From Candidatus Aminicenantota bacterium (lineage in GTDB: Bacteria; Acidobacteriota; Aminicenantia; Aminicenantales; Saccharicenantaceae), in NCBI GenBank assembly GCA_026393975.1, contig JAPKZD010000013.1, positions 21,020 through 85,019 of the forward strand: DNA of 64,000 nt, written 5' to 3'. The position numbers were made by a program, and so were the translations under genes. Shown piece after piece: positions 14,677-23,779 of this stretch. The notes beneath the pieces were generated by a model that made no database searches, was not told the DNA's origin, and saw only the letters and a list, made by a program, of their open reading frames with translations. The stretch's first letter is position 1; each line of letters starts with the position of its first letter.

Positions 14677-16524
14677 ATGGTTAGGAGGGAGGATTCAGCG
14701 CCGAGAGAGGAAATTCTCGATTCTTGGAAGCAAATCGCTCAATATCTCCATCGCGAAGTCCGGACGTGCTATCGCTGGGCGAGAGAGCTCGGCCTGCCGG
14801 TACATCGTATCAACGACAAATCTCCCAAGTCGAAGGTTTTCGCCTATAAGGACGAAATCGATAAATGGCTGAAGGAAAAAACGCGGTATCAGGTTCTGCC
14901 CAAGAACGGCGTTCATACGAAAAGACGGCTGATCTATGGGGGCATTTCCATTTTTGCCCTGTTGTCGATCGTCGCCATCGCCAAGTGGCAACCGTTTACT
15001 TCCGGCGGAAGAACCATTTCGGTCGCCGTCGCTCCGCTGAAAAGTCTCGATTCGTCGGAGAACGATGATTATCTCTCCGAAGTACTCACTCGCGCAATTG
15101 CTGAAAATCTCCCGGTTCCAGATAAGCTGAGAGTCATTCCAGCGTTTAGCCTCCGCCGGTCCCCCAAAAATTTCGTCGACGTGGAAAAGCTCGGTGATGG
15201 ATTGGATGCTGATTACGTCTTAAGGGGAGAGGTCAAGAAGGGGAATCCCACGATCCAGGTCTCTGTCGAACTTGTCCGGACAAACGGAGGTTCGATCATC
15301 TGGGCGTCGCCGTTCTTGGAACCGCTCGAAAAAGTATTGACCATCCCGCCGAGCATTTGCGCGGCGATTCACAGAGTTCTGAAGATAAGCAGCGAGACCT
15401 TGGCCAGGAATAGTATTTATCCCAAGGACTACCGAGCCCTGGACAGCTATCTCAAGGGCGATTTCATCCTCGGCCGTCTTAACTCGGGAAGTGATGACCC
15501 CTGGCAGCTTTACCACCAAGGAGAATATCATGCCGGGCGGTTCACGCCCGAGGCCAATGAGCTGGCGATAAAGCTGTTCTCTCAAGCGAAAGAGATCGAC
15601 CCCACGTTTGCCCTAGCCTATATCGGACTCGCTTCTTGTTATGCGAACTATGTCAACTTTAACTGGCAATATAATATTTCCTGGCTCAATAAGGCCGAAG
15701 AGCTTCTTGCCAAAGCCCAAGCTCTTGCTCCTGACTTGCCGGAATACTATGGCGCTCTTATTACGGTAAAAATCCTCAAAGAAGCCGGTTTCTCAGAAGA
15801 CGTTTGGACCTCGGTTGAGAAGCTCGTCGCGGAGGGAGTCAAGAGATGCGGCAGTAATCCCCGGCTTAACTCGATCATCGGCTATTTTTATTATAGAAAG
15901 TTCGGGAGAGAAGGGGACATGGGGGCTTTCCAAATGGCCCTGGAATACAAAGAGAGGAGTTTTTGGCTGGATCCCTATGACATTGGGAACGTTGTCTATG
16001 CCAACATCTTGTTGCTCGACAAGAAGTTCGCTAAGGCTTTAGAAGTATGCGATATTCTTGGAAAAGTGGATGAAACCCGCATGTCCAAGTTTCTGAGAGG
16101 GGAGATTTATTATTACATGGGGGATTTCGATCGAAGCAGGTCGGTTTTTGAGCAACTTACGGCTGATTCTCTTGAGTACAAGATAGGCGCCCTATATTAT
16201 TTGGCGATGATCTCCGCCGGAAAAGGCGAGGCCTCTAAGGCTAAAAAGAACATGGAGGAGATCGAATTCTTATCGCCCGATGAATTTGTCTATTTCGAGA
16301 AAGAGCTCAAGTTGGCATCGATTTGGGCCGGACTGGGCGAGAAAGTCCTCGCCTCTAAAACACTCGAGGCTTTCCTGAATGATCCCAAAAATCAAAAAGA
16401 TTATTATATTTACAAAAAATATATCGAGCTCGATAACAACTTCCTTCAGATGAGGCATGATAAAGTCTTTGAGAATAATTTTAACTTCAAGGGAGAGACT
16501 CATGGCAAAAAGCAAGACAATTAG
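14677..16524 (+). CDS. HTH - membrane helix - TolB-like - TPR protein
   Basis: 615 aa from ATG 14677. Residues about 10-65 form a MerR/excisionase-type helix-turn-helix (DSWKQIAQYLHREVRTCYRW, then VFAYKDEIDKWLKEK). One transmembrane helix is at about residues 85-105 (IYGGISIFALLSIVAIA). Residues about 110-235 resemble the TolB N-terminal/FlgO fold (VAVAPLKSL, DYVLRGEV). The remainder is helical TPR-like repeats. This architecture suggests a membrane-tethered transcription regulator with an outside or periplasmic sensing part. It overlaps the next small gene by 23 nt, so they are probably cotranscribed. The absence of a ribosome binding site is noted separately. Confidence 0.8.
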   Translation: MVRREDSAPREEILDSWKQIAQYLHREVRTCYRWARELGLPVHRINDKSPKSKVFAYKDEIDKWLKEKTRYQVLPKNGVHTKRRLIYGGISIFALLSIVAIAKWQPFTSGGRTISVAVAPLKSLDSSENDDYLSEVLTRAIAENLPVPDKLRVIPAFSLRRSPKNFVDVEKLGDGLDADYVLRGEVKKGNPTIQVSVELVRTNGGSIIWASPFLEPLEKVLTIPPSICAAIHRVLKISSETLARNSIYPKDYRALDSYLKGDFILGRLNSGSDDPWQLYHQGEYHAGRFTPEANELAIKLFSQAKEIDPTFALAYIGLASCYANYVNFNWQYNISWLNKAEELLAKAQALAPDLPEYYGALITVKILKEAGFSEDVWTSVEKLVAEGVKRCGSNPRLNSIIGYFYYRKFGREGDMGAFQMALEYKERSFWLDPYDIGNVVYANILLLDKKFAKALEVCDILGKVDETRMSKFLRGEIYYYMGDFDRSRSVFEQLTADSLEYKIGALYYLAMISAGKGEASKAKKNMEEIEFLSPDEFVYFEKELKLASIWAGLGEKVLASKTLEAFLNDPKNQKDYYIYKKYIELDNNFLQMRHDKVFENNFNFKGETHGKKQDN

Positions 16525-16711
16525 AGCCACGCCTAATGTCCTGAAGTGCGCGAAAGTCCTTCGAGAGGCTCTGAAATCGCTTCCGGCCGGGGAGGCTAAA
16601 ACCAGGGCGATGCGCGCCATTGATTATCTAGACCGGACGTTCTCGGGAGAGCCGCAGCCGAATAGGGGGATTTTCTGCCCGGTCGACAAGGGGATCGTGA
16701 GGGAGCCATAG
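16502..16711 (+). CDS. 69-aa protein next to a radical SAM/SPASM enzyme; candidate RiPP precursor
   Basis: ATG at 16502 behind AGGGAGA, overlapping the upstream gene by 23 nt. The N-terminal half is basic and helical (LKCAKVLREALKSLPAGEAK); the C-terminal 25 residues are Pro/Gly/Asp-rich with one Cys (GIFCPVDKGIVREP). The leader-like helix followed by a short irregular tail, and a SPASM-type radical SAM gene 47 nt downstream, is how many peptide precursors are arranged. It could instead be an unrelated small protein; no known precursor family is recognised. Confidence 0.55.
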   Translation: MAKSKTIRATPNVLKCAKVLREALKSLPAGEAKTRAMRAIDYLDRTFSGEPQPNRGIFCPVDKGIVREP

Positions 16712-16758
16712 CGGATCCTTTCCGGTCCAAATAGCAGTCCGATAAGCTCGTCTGTGAA

Positions 16759-17831
16759 ATGAGAATCCGAGGCCTGTCTTTTATTCTCACGAATCGATGC
16801 AATTTCCGCTGCCGATACTGTTACGAAGCTAAAAACGATGAAACGATGGGCTTTTCCACCTTCCGGCAAGCTATTGTTTTTTTTTGCCTCGATTGGGCAA
16901 CGAATATTCCCTCAATTTCTACGGAGGGGAGCCGCTCCTGTGCCTTGACCTCATAAGGAAGGCTGTCTATTTCGCCGAGAAGCTCGGCCGAGAATCCGGC
17001 TCTAGGCCGCGATACTCGCTCACGACCAACGGAAGCCTGATCACGGCCGAAGCAATTCGGCTTTTTAATGAATACCGTTTTGCCTTAGAGATCAGTTTCG
17101 ACGGAACCGCCCAGGAAACCTGCCGGCAGAAGGGGAGTTCCGTAAAAATCATCCGAAACATCAAGAAACTGCTGGCCTGCCCGGATATCCAACTCGAGGT
17201 CAACAGCGTCTCCACGCCCGGCACGGTCCAACATCTCAGCGAGTCAGCCCGGAGCATCCTCGACCTGGGAGTTCCGAGTGTTCAAGTCTCGATCTCGGCG
17301 ATTGAGCGCTGGTCCAAGGTTTCCCTGAGAAGACTGAGGGCGGAAATGAAAGCCCTGCGGGAGGTCGCCATAGAACATTTCCGGAAAACGGGGAACGTCG
17401 GCATCGCCAATTTCAAGGGTCCCCGGGGAAAAGGCTTTTTTTTCTGCGCGGGGGGGCAAGACAGGTTCGCCATCGCCCCTGATGGCGGGATTTGGGGCTG
17501 TTTCTTATTCCCCGGGTTCTTCCGCGGCAAGGAGAAGACCGCCGAATACCGGTCGTATTATTTCGGCCGGGTAGATGACCTGGCGGTCAGCCTGAAAAAA
17601 GCCATCCCAAGGGTAGCGGCGAAATATGCCCGGCTCTCGCTGGACAATTTTTCCACCCGTCTTGGTCCTTGTCTTTTTTGCCCTGAATTCGAGACCTGCG
17701 CCGTATGCCCCATCGCCGCGGCCCTCTCAGGCTCTCCCCTGGGGAAAATCCCGGACGATATCTGCGAGATCCAGCGTATCCAGCTCCGCGAACGCCGGGA
17801 ACTCGATAAAGAGCTGACCGGCGCGAGCTGA
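16759..17831 (+). CDS. Radical SAM/SPASM enzyme interrupted by a -1 frameshift
   Basis: The first frame (16759 on) carries the SAM-cluster motif CNFRCRYC. Near 16884 the coding continues in the -1 frame with NEYSLNFYGGEPLL, the glycine-rich strand expected next, and runs to 17831. The junction is a run of nine T (16877-16885) containing the slippery heptamer T TTT TTT in the zero frame. The C-terminal part has a SPASM-type cysteine pattern: a Cys, 12 residues and a further GxxxxC unit (DGGIWGC), then CLFCPEFETCAVC and a final DDIC. Together about 357 aa, normal for a SPASM peptide maturase. It could be a programmed frameshift, transcript slippage, a recent pseudogene or a sequencing error. 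Confidence 0.75.
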
Positions 17832-18032
17832 TCCGCATAGAGCCGGGTGCGGACCAAGACGTAGCCGGAGGCCGAGCGGGTGGGAAAATACATGATCCGG
17901 CCGCGAGGGAATTGAGAATTCAGGGAAGAAAGCGGGGTTTTGGGCGTCAAAACATAGTGTGGTATAGTTTTGCGTTTAAACCGGGCTTCCGGGTCCGCCC
18001 GGAGAGATCCCTTCACTTCAGGAGATGATACG
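17832..18032. promoter_or_regulatory. Intergenic region with efflux-operon promoter (17940-17968)
   Basis: TTGGGC at 17940-17945, 17-nt spacer and TATAGT at 17963-17968 make a reasonable sigma-70 promoter about 65 nt upstream of the TolC start. The rest of the gap shows no gene; the frames across it on the minus strand are shadows of the radical SAM gene. Confidence 0.5.
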
Positions 18033-19376
18033 ATGGCAGAATACCCACGACAGGGCCGGGCAAGGCGCCTCGCGGCGGGTTCCCTCGGCCTGATTCTATC
18101 CTTGGCGCCTCTTTTAGCCGCCCAGGATCGGCCGCTGACCCTCGACGAGGCCGTTAAGCTGGCCCTGGAGAGGAACGAGAGAGCCCTGGCCACGCAGGAG
18201 GACGTCAACGCCGCCAACGCGCGCGTCGCCCAGGCGCGGTCCTTCTTCCTCCCCTCGATCACTTCGACGAGCGGCTACACCCGAAGGGCCTACGAGGTCC
18301 GGCGGGTCGTCGGCGACACCGAAGTCGTCATTTCGCGGTTCAACGCCCTCGCGGAAAACCTGGCCCTCAACCTGACCCTGTTCGATGCGACCAGCATGGT
18401 CAGCTTTTCGGCCGTGAGGTCCCAGAGGAACGCCGCCGTGGCGGCCGCCGCCGAAAGCCGGCGGCAGCTGGCCTTCGAAGTCAGCCAGGCCTTTCTGTCG
18501 ACCCTCGGCACCTCCCAGGTCCAGGAGGCTTCGGCCCGGCGCTTCGCTTTCGCCAAGCAGAGCCTCGATGCGGCCAAGGCCCGCTTCGCGGCCGGCCTCA
18601 CCTCGATCAACGACGTCACCCGGGCCGAGCTCGAGTATGCGACAGCCGAGGTCGGCCTCACCCAGGTCCAGGGACAGGTCGAAACCAGCACCCTCCAGCT
18701 TGGATATCTCCTCGACGCGCCGGACGCCGTTCGCGGCCGGCTCGTCGTGCCTGAATTCCTGATCGAGGCGGCTTCCGCCGAGGCCGCGAACACTGAAGCC
18801 CTTGTGGACGAAGCGCTGGCCCGCCGGCTCGACGTCGGGTCCCTCCGCTGGCTGGCCTCGGCCCAGCACGCCCTGGCCAAGGTGCCCATGCTCGGCTGGC
18901 TCCCCTCGCTCAGCGCCAGCGGCCGTTACAGCATCACGAACGAGCCCAGCTTCAACAACAGGAATTGGAACTGGACCGCCGGCGCGACGCTGAGCTGGAC
19001 CCTCTTCGACGGCTTGGCCCGGTTCGGCCAGCGGAAGGAGCAGAAGGCCCTGGCCAAATTGGCCGATCTCGATCTCCAGGCGGCGACCCGCCGCGTCGAT
19101 GTCGAGGTCCGGCAGGCCCTCGTCTCCCTGGCCAACCAACGCGCCTCCCTCAAACAGGCCTCCGTTGCCCAGGAGGTGGCCAGAAAGAACGCCTCCGAAA
19201 CGACCGAACTCTACCGTCAGGGTCTGGCCTCCGCGCTCCAAGTCGCCGACGCCATCGTCAGCCTCTTCGAGGCCGAGGTCGCCCTCGTCCAGGAACGCTA
19301 TGGCCTGGGAGTCGCTTTCCTCAACCTCGAAGCGGCCATAGGCCTTGATCCCTTCGGGAAGGAGCCACGCACGTGA
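18033..19376 (+). CDS. TolC-family outer-membrane efflux protein
   Basis: 447 aa from ATG 18033, chosen for AGGAG 8 nt upstream and a following signal peptide (LAAGSLGLILSLAPLLAAQ). It shows the internal duplication typical of outer-membrane efflux proteins: two long helical hairpins (ALATQEDVNAANARVAQAR; ARFAAGLTSINDVTRAEL and later ELYRQGLASALQVADAIVSL), with TSINDVTRAE-type motifs at the helix turns. It would form the trimeric outer-membrane duct. The stop overlaps the start of the adaptor gene (GTGA). Confidence 0.92.
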   Translation: MAEYPRQGRARRLAAGSLGLILSLAPLLAAQDRPLTLDEAVKLALERNERALATQEDVNAANARVAQARSFFLPSITSTSGYTRRAYEVRRVVGDTEVVISRFNALAENLALNLTLFDATSMVSFSAVRSQRNAAVAAAAESRRQLAFEVSQAFLSTLGTSQVQEASARRFAFAKQSLDAAKARFAAGLTSINDVTRAELEYATAEVGLTQVQGQVETSTLQLGYLLDAPDAVRGRLVVPEFLIEAASAEAANTEALVDEALARRLDVGSLRWLASAQHALAKVPMLGWLPSLSASGRYSITNEPSFNNRNWNWTAGATLSWTLFDGLARFGQRKEQKALAKLADLDLQAATRRVDVEVRQALVSLANQRASLKQASVAQEVARKNASETTELYRQGLASALQVADAIVSLFEAEVALVQERYGLGVAFLNLEAAIGLDPFGKEPRT

Positions 19377-20554
19377 TCAATTTGAAGACCAATAAACTCA
19401 TCGTCATCGCCGCCGCCGCGGCGTTCATCGTCTTCGCCGGCGCCTGCAAGAAGAGCGGCGCCGGATCGCCCGCCGCCAAAAGAGCGCAGGGACGGATGCA
19501 ATTCCCCGTCGACGTGGAGCAGGTCCGGGCCCAGAACCTGGTTTACTCGGTCGCGGCCGTCGGCTCCGTCGAGGCCTTCGAGAAGGTCCAGGTCACGGCT
19601 CGGGTCGCCGGAGCCGTGGACCGCGTTCTCTTCAGCGAGGGCGAGTACGCCACGGCCGGGCAGGTCCTCGTCGAGATCGAGACCGAACGCTACCGCCTGG
19701 CCGTCGAATCGGCCCAGGCCACGTTCGAGAAGGCCGAGGCCGGGAAGGCCGACGCCGAGGCCGGGCTGAAGCGGCGCGAGAGCGTCATCACCCAGAACCC
19801 CGGGCTCATCCCCGGCGAAGAGGTCGAAACCTGGCGGACCAAGGTCCTGACCGCGGCCTCCGAGGTCGCCCAGACGCGTTCGGCCCTGAACCAGGCCAAG
19901 CTCAACCTTCACGACGCGTTCGTCCGGGCTCCCATTCCGGGCATCATCCAGACCCGGACCGTGCAAACCGGCCAGTATGTTGAGACCGGGACCGTCCTGG
20001 CGACGCTCGTCCGGCGCGATCCGCTCCTCCTCCGGTTCCGGGTCCCCGAGCGCGATGCCGTCCGGATCAAGCCCGGCCAGGAGGCCAACTTCCGCGTCCG
20101 GGAGGACAGCCGCGAGTTCACGGCCAAGATCGTCCACGTGGCCGAGTCGGCCGATGCCGCCTCGCGCCTGGTCGACATCACGGCCAACATCAACGATACG
20201 GGCGACAAGGCCCTTCGGCCCGGATCCTTCGCCGAGATCAACGTTCCTGTGGCCTCGTCCACCGCGGCCCCGGTCATCCCGATCTCCGCCGTACGGCCGA
20301 CCGAGCGCGGCTTCGTCGCTTTTGTCGTCGAGGGCGACAAGGCCGTCGAGCGCATCTTGACGCTCGGCATGCGCTCGCCCGACGGGCGGGTCGAGATCCT
20401 TTCCGGGCTCCAGGGCGGAGAGTCCTTGGTGGTGCGCGGGGGCGAAGCCCTGCAGAACGGCGTGACGGTCCGGATCGGCGCGCCCAGCGCGGCCCCCGTC
20501 CCCGCGCCGTCGGAGAAGCCGGTCGAAGCCAAAGCCCCTCCGGCCAAGAAGTAA
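19373..20554 (+). CDS. RND efflux periplasmic adaptor (membrane fusion lipoprotein)
   Basis: 393 aa with a GTG start (AAGGAG 9 nt upstream), overlapping the previous stop. The N-terminus is a lipoprotein signal with lipobox FAGAC. Domains in order: biotinyl/lipoyl half-motif (VTARVAGAVDRVLFSEGEYATAGQVL), coiled-coil hairpin with AEAGLKRRE, the second lipoyl half (VRAPIPGIIQTRTVQTGQYVETG), beta-barrel and membrane-proximal domain (VIPISAVRPTERGFVAFV). It bridges the RND pump encoded 12 nt downstream to the TolC protein. The Ala/Pro/Lys-rich tail is a flexible C-terminus. Confidence 0.93.
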   Translation: MINLKTNKLIVIAAAAAFIVFAGACKKSGAGSPAAKRAQGRMQFPVDVEQVRAQNLVYSVAAVGSVEAFEKVQVTARVAGAVDRVLFSEGEYATAGQVLVEIETERYRLAVESAQATFEKAEAGKADAEAGLKRRESVITQNPGLIPGEEVETWRTKVLTAASEVAQTRSALNQAKLNLHDAFVRAPIPGIIQTRTVQTGQYVETGTVLATLVRRDPLLLRFRVPERDAVRIKPGQEANFRVREDSREFTAKIVHVAESADAASRLVDITANINDTGDKALRPGSFAEINVPVASSTAAPVIPISAVRPTERGFVAFVVEGDKAVERILTLGMRSPDGRVEILSGLQGGESLVVRGGEALQNGVTVRIGAPSAAPVPAPSEKPVEAKAPPAKK

Positions 20555-20566
20555 AGGACCGCTTCC

Positions 20567-23500
20567 ATGAACATCACTGAAGTCTGCGTCAAGAAGCCGG
20601 TCCTGGCCTGGATGCTCATGGCCGCGACGATCGTCTTCGGCGTCGTGGCCGGCGGCCGGATCGGCATCAGCCAGTTCCCGGACGTCGACTTCCCCACGAT
20701 CAACGTTTCGGCCGTGTGGGAAGGCGCGGCGCCCGAGGTCATGGAGAACGAAGTCGTCGAACCCCTCGAAGAGGCCCTCATCCAGATCGAGGGCATCCGG
20801 ACGATCACCTCGAGCTCCCGCATGGGTTCCTGCAACATCACCGTCGAGATCGAGCTCTCCCGGGACGTCGACCTGGCCCTCCAGGACGTCCAGGCCAAGG
20901 TTTCGCAAGCAGCCCGCAGCCTGCCCCGGGACATGGATCCGCCCACCATCTCCAAGTCCAATCCCGAGGACCAGCCGATCATGATGGCCCGGCTGGGCGG
21001 CCCCTATCCCCAGCGGGTCCTCAGCGATTACGTCCGTTACGGACTCAAGGAAAAGCTCCAGACGATCCCCGGCATCGGCGAGATCTCGCTCATGGGAACG
21101 CTCGAGCGCAACGTCCGCATCTGGCTCGACGCCGCCCGCCTGGACGAGAAGGGCCTGACGGTCCGCGACGTCATCTCGGCCCTCCAGCGTGAGCACATCG
21201 AGCTGCCCGCCGGCCGGCTGGAGACGCCGGGCCGCGAGGTCAACGTCCGAGTCCTGGGTGAGGCCGTGGACCTCGAGACCCTGCGTAAGATCGTCATCCG
21301 CGAGGTCAGCGGAAGTCCCATCTACCTCAGCGACGTCGGCCTGGTCGAAGACGGCTTCGAGGACGTCCGGCGCATCGCCCGGGTCGACGGCGGCCCGGCC
21401 CAGGGTATCGGCATCAAGAAGCAGCGCGGCGCCAACGCTGTGGCCGTGGCCAAGCAGGTCCGGCTGGCGATCGACGAGTACCGCAAGACCCTGCCCGCGG
21501 ACATGACCGTGGCCGTCACCAACGACAGCACAGAGTTCATTCGCGAATCGGTCAACGAGATCCAGTTCGAGCTCCTCCTCTCGGTCGTGCTCACGGCCTT
21601 CGTCTGCTGGCTCTTCCTCGGGTCGCTGTCGAGCACGCTCAACGTCATCCTGGCCATCCCCATGTCCCTTCTTGGGACGGTGGCCATCATCTACTTCCTC
21701 GGATTCACCTTTAACACGTTCACCCTGCTCGGCCTGGCCCTGGCCGTCGGCATTGTGGTCGACGACGCCATCATGGTCATGGAGAATATCTTCCGCCACC
21801 GCGAGGGTGGCAAAGGCCTCGTGGCGGCGGCGCTCGACGGGACCAAGGAGATCGCTTTCGCCGCCCTGGCCGCCACCCTGGCCGTCGTGGCCATCTTCAT
21901 CCCGGTCGTCTTCATGAAGGGCATCATCGGGCGCTATTTCCTCCAGTTCGGCATCACCCTCTGCCTGTGCGTCCTCCTGTCCTACATCGAGGCCGTGACC
22001 TTGGCCCCGGCCCGCTGCTCGCAGTTCCTCAAAACCTCGCGCGAGGGGCGGAACAAGATCGGCCTGGCCGTCGACCGGGCCTTCAGCCGCCTGGAAGGGT
22101 TGTACGGGCGGACCCTCCACCGGGGCCTCCGCCGGCCGGGTCTCGTGCTCGCGCTGGCCGCGATCCTCTTTGCCGTCGCTATCGTCGTCTTCATGATCTT
22201 GCCGAGCGAGTTCGTCCCTTCCCAGGACCAGAGCCGGGCCATGATCCGCATCCAGACCGCTGTCGGCTCGGACATCACCGAGACCGATTCGCTACTCATC
22301 AGGGCCGAGGACCTCGTCCGCTCCCACCCCGAAGTCCTCCAGACGTTCAGCTTCGTGGGCGGCGGGAGTGCCGTCAATGCGGGCATGATCTACGTCACTC
22401 TGGTGCCGCCGAAAGAGCGGAAGATGGACCAGGCCGCGTTCTCGGCCATCCTCCGGCGCGAGCTCAATGCCATCCCCGGCCTGCGGGCCGTCATCCAGGA
22501 CACCTCTCAGCAGGGATTTACCGCCCAGCGGGGTTTTCCGATCGAGTTCTCGGTGCGCGGCGCCGACTGGGCTCAGCTCGTGCCGCTCAGCCAGAAGATC
22601 ATGGACGACCTGGGCGCGAGCGGGGCCGTCGTCGACCTCGATTCGGACTACCGGGTCGGCATGCCCGAGCTGCAGGTCTCGCCGGACCGGGCCGTGTCCG
22701 CCGACGTCGGCGTCTCCGTCGACGACGTGGCCACGACCATCAACGCCCTCGTCGGCGGCATCCGGGTCGGCAAGTACAGCTCGGGCGGCCGCCGGCTCGA
22801 CGTCCGGCTCAAGCTCATGGCCGGGCAGCGGTCGCGGCCGGAGGATATCTCCCGCCTGCGCGTCCGGGCCCGGAACGGCGAGCTCGTCCCCTTGTCCTCG
22901 CTCGTCATTTTTGAGGAGAAGGCCGCCCTCCAGGCCATCACCCGGCGCGACCGGGAGCGAGCGATCTCCATCTACGCCAACGTCGCCCCGGGCCATTCCC
23001 AGTCGGAAGCCCTGCGGATCATCGAGGGCCTCGGCCGGACCATGCCGGTCGGCAACCGGGTCGTCCTGGGGGGATCGAGCATGGCCTTTCGCGAGTCCAT
23101 GGGCAGCCTGCTGTTCGCGATGTTCCTGGGCATCCTCATCGCCTATATGATCCTGGCCTCGCAGTTCAACTCGTTCAAGGACCCGGTGACGATCATCACC
23201 ATCCTGCCGCTCTCGGTCGCCGGGGCGGCCTTCGCCCTGCTCGTCACGCGCCAGTCCCTGAACATCTTCAGCATGATCGGCCTGCTCCTGCTCATGGGCA
23301 TTGTCAAAAAGAACTCCATCATCCTGGTCGATTACGCCAACGCGTTCAAGGCGAAGGGTTTTGGGGCGAAGGAGGCGATGGAAAAAGCCGGGCCTATCCG
23401 GCTGAGGCCCATCTTGATGACGGCCACGGCGACCTTGATGGCGGCCATCCCGCCGGCCCTCGGCATCGGCTCGGGATCCGAGATCCGGATGCCCATGGCC

Positions 23501-23638
23501 ATCGCCGTCATCGGCGGCCTGATCCTGTCGACCATTCTGAGCCTGGTCGTCGTACCGGCGTTTTATGTGGTCTCCGACAAGCTGGCGAAAAAGAAGAAAA
23601 CGGCTGAAGTCCCCGAGGCCCAGAAGGCCGAAGCCTAA
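20567..23638 (+). CDS. RND efflux transporter, AcrB/HAE1 family
   Basis: 1023 aa, full length for the family. Twelve predicted helices in the 1+5 / 1+5 arrangement with two large periplasmic loops. TM4 carries the proton-relay pair in GIVVDDAIMVMENIFRH; the Lys of the relay is in TM10 (MGIVKKNSIILVDYAN). The N-terminus KKPVLAWMLMAATIVFG and the early porter segment are typical. Third gene of the tolC-adaptor-pump operon. Substrate unknown; the operon has its own promoter, so a link to the upstream radical SAM locus is not shown. The last residues form a short Lys/Glu-rich cytosolic tail. Confidence 0.95.
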   Translation: MNITEVCVKKPVLAWMLMAATIVFGVVAGGRIGISQFPDVDFPTINVSAVWEGAAPEVMENEVVEPLEEALIQIEGIRTITSSSRMGSCNITVEIELSRDVDLALQDVQAKVSQAARSLPRDMDPPTISKSNPEDQPIMMARLGGPYPQRVLSDYVRYGLKEKLQTIPGIGEISLMGTLERNVRIWLDAARLDEKGLTVRDVISALQREHIELPAGRLETPGREVNVRVLGEAVDLETLRKIVIREVSGSPIYLSDVGLVEDGFEDVRRIARVDGGPAQGIGIKKQRGANAVAVAKQVRLAIDEYRKTLPADMTVAVTNDSTEFIRESVNEIQFELLLSVVLTAFVCWLFLGSLSSTLNVILAIPMSLLGTVAIIYFLGFTFNTFTLLGLALAVGIVVDDAIMVMENIFRHREGGKGLVAAALDGTKEIAFAALAATLAVVAIFIPVVFMKGIIGRYFLQFGITLCLCVLLSYIEAVTLAPARCSQFLKTSREGRNKIGLAVDRAFSRLEGLYGRTLHRGLRRPGLVLALAAILFAVAIVVFMILPSEFVPSQDQSRAMIRIQTAVGSDITETDSLLIRAEDLVRSHPEVLQTFSFVGGGSAVNAGMIYVTLVPPKERKMDQAAFSAILRRELNAIPGLRAVIQDTSQQGFTAQRGFPIEFSVRGADWAQLVPLSQKIMDDLGASGAVVDLDSDYRVGMPELQVSPDRAVSADVGVSVDDVATTINALVGGIRVGKYSSGGRRLDVRLKLMAGQRSRPEDISRLRVRARNGELVPLSSLVIFEEKAALQAITRRDRERAISIYANVAPGHSQSEALRIIEGLGRTMPVGNRVVLGGSSMAFRESMGSLLFAMFLGILIAYMILASQFNSFKDPVTIITILPLSVAGAAFALLVTRQSLNIFSMIGLLLLMGIVKKNSIILVDYANAFKAKGFGAKEAMEKAGPIRLRPILMTATATLMAAIPPALGIGSGSEIRMPMAIAVIGGLILSTILSLVVVPAFYVVSDKLAKKKKTAEVPEAQKAEA

Positions 23639-23679
23639 TGGGGTCAGACCATAGAAACAAAGAATATTATCAATGACTT

Positions 23680-23698
23680 AGGGCCATTTTTCGGCCCT
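23680..23698. terminator. Hairpin between convergent RND and pyrE genes
   Basis: AGGGCC (23680-23685) pairs with GGCCCT (23693-23698) around a T-rich 7-nt loop. It lies between two converging genes and could serve both, though there is no clear T-run after it. The rest of the 141-nt gap shows no gene. Confidence 0.4.
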
Positions 23699-23779
23699 TA
23701 AACGGCCTAAAAGCGGTGTTTTTGGGCCCGAAAATGAAGCCTCGGGTCCAGAGGCGATGGCTCCTTTGACCGCGAGACG

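Noticed and set aside
17558..18262. Minus-strand 234-aa frame across the gap before TolC
   Set aside because: Ser/Arg-rich antisense of the radical SAM and TolC genes.
19298..22120. Very long minus-strand open frame (940 aa) over the efflux operon
   Set aside because: Shadow of the adaptor and RND genes, which match their families over full length; the antisense product is Asp/Gly/Arg-rich with no recognisable fold.
16502..23638. Reading the TolC-adaptor-RND operon as the dedicated exporter of the radical SAM peptide
   Set aside because: A separate promoter and a 200-nt gap divide them, and RND pumps are generic; adjacency alone does not support the link.
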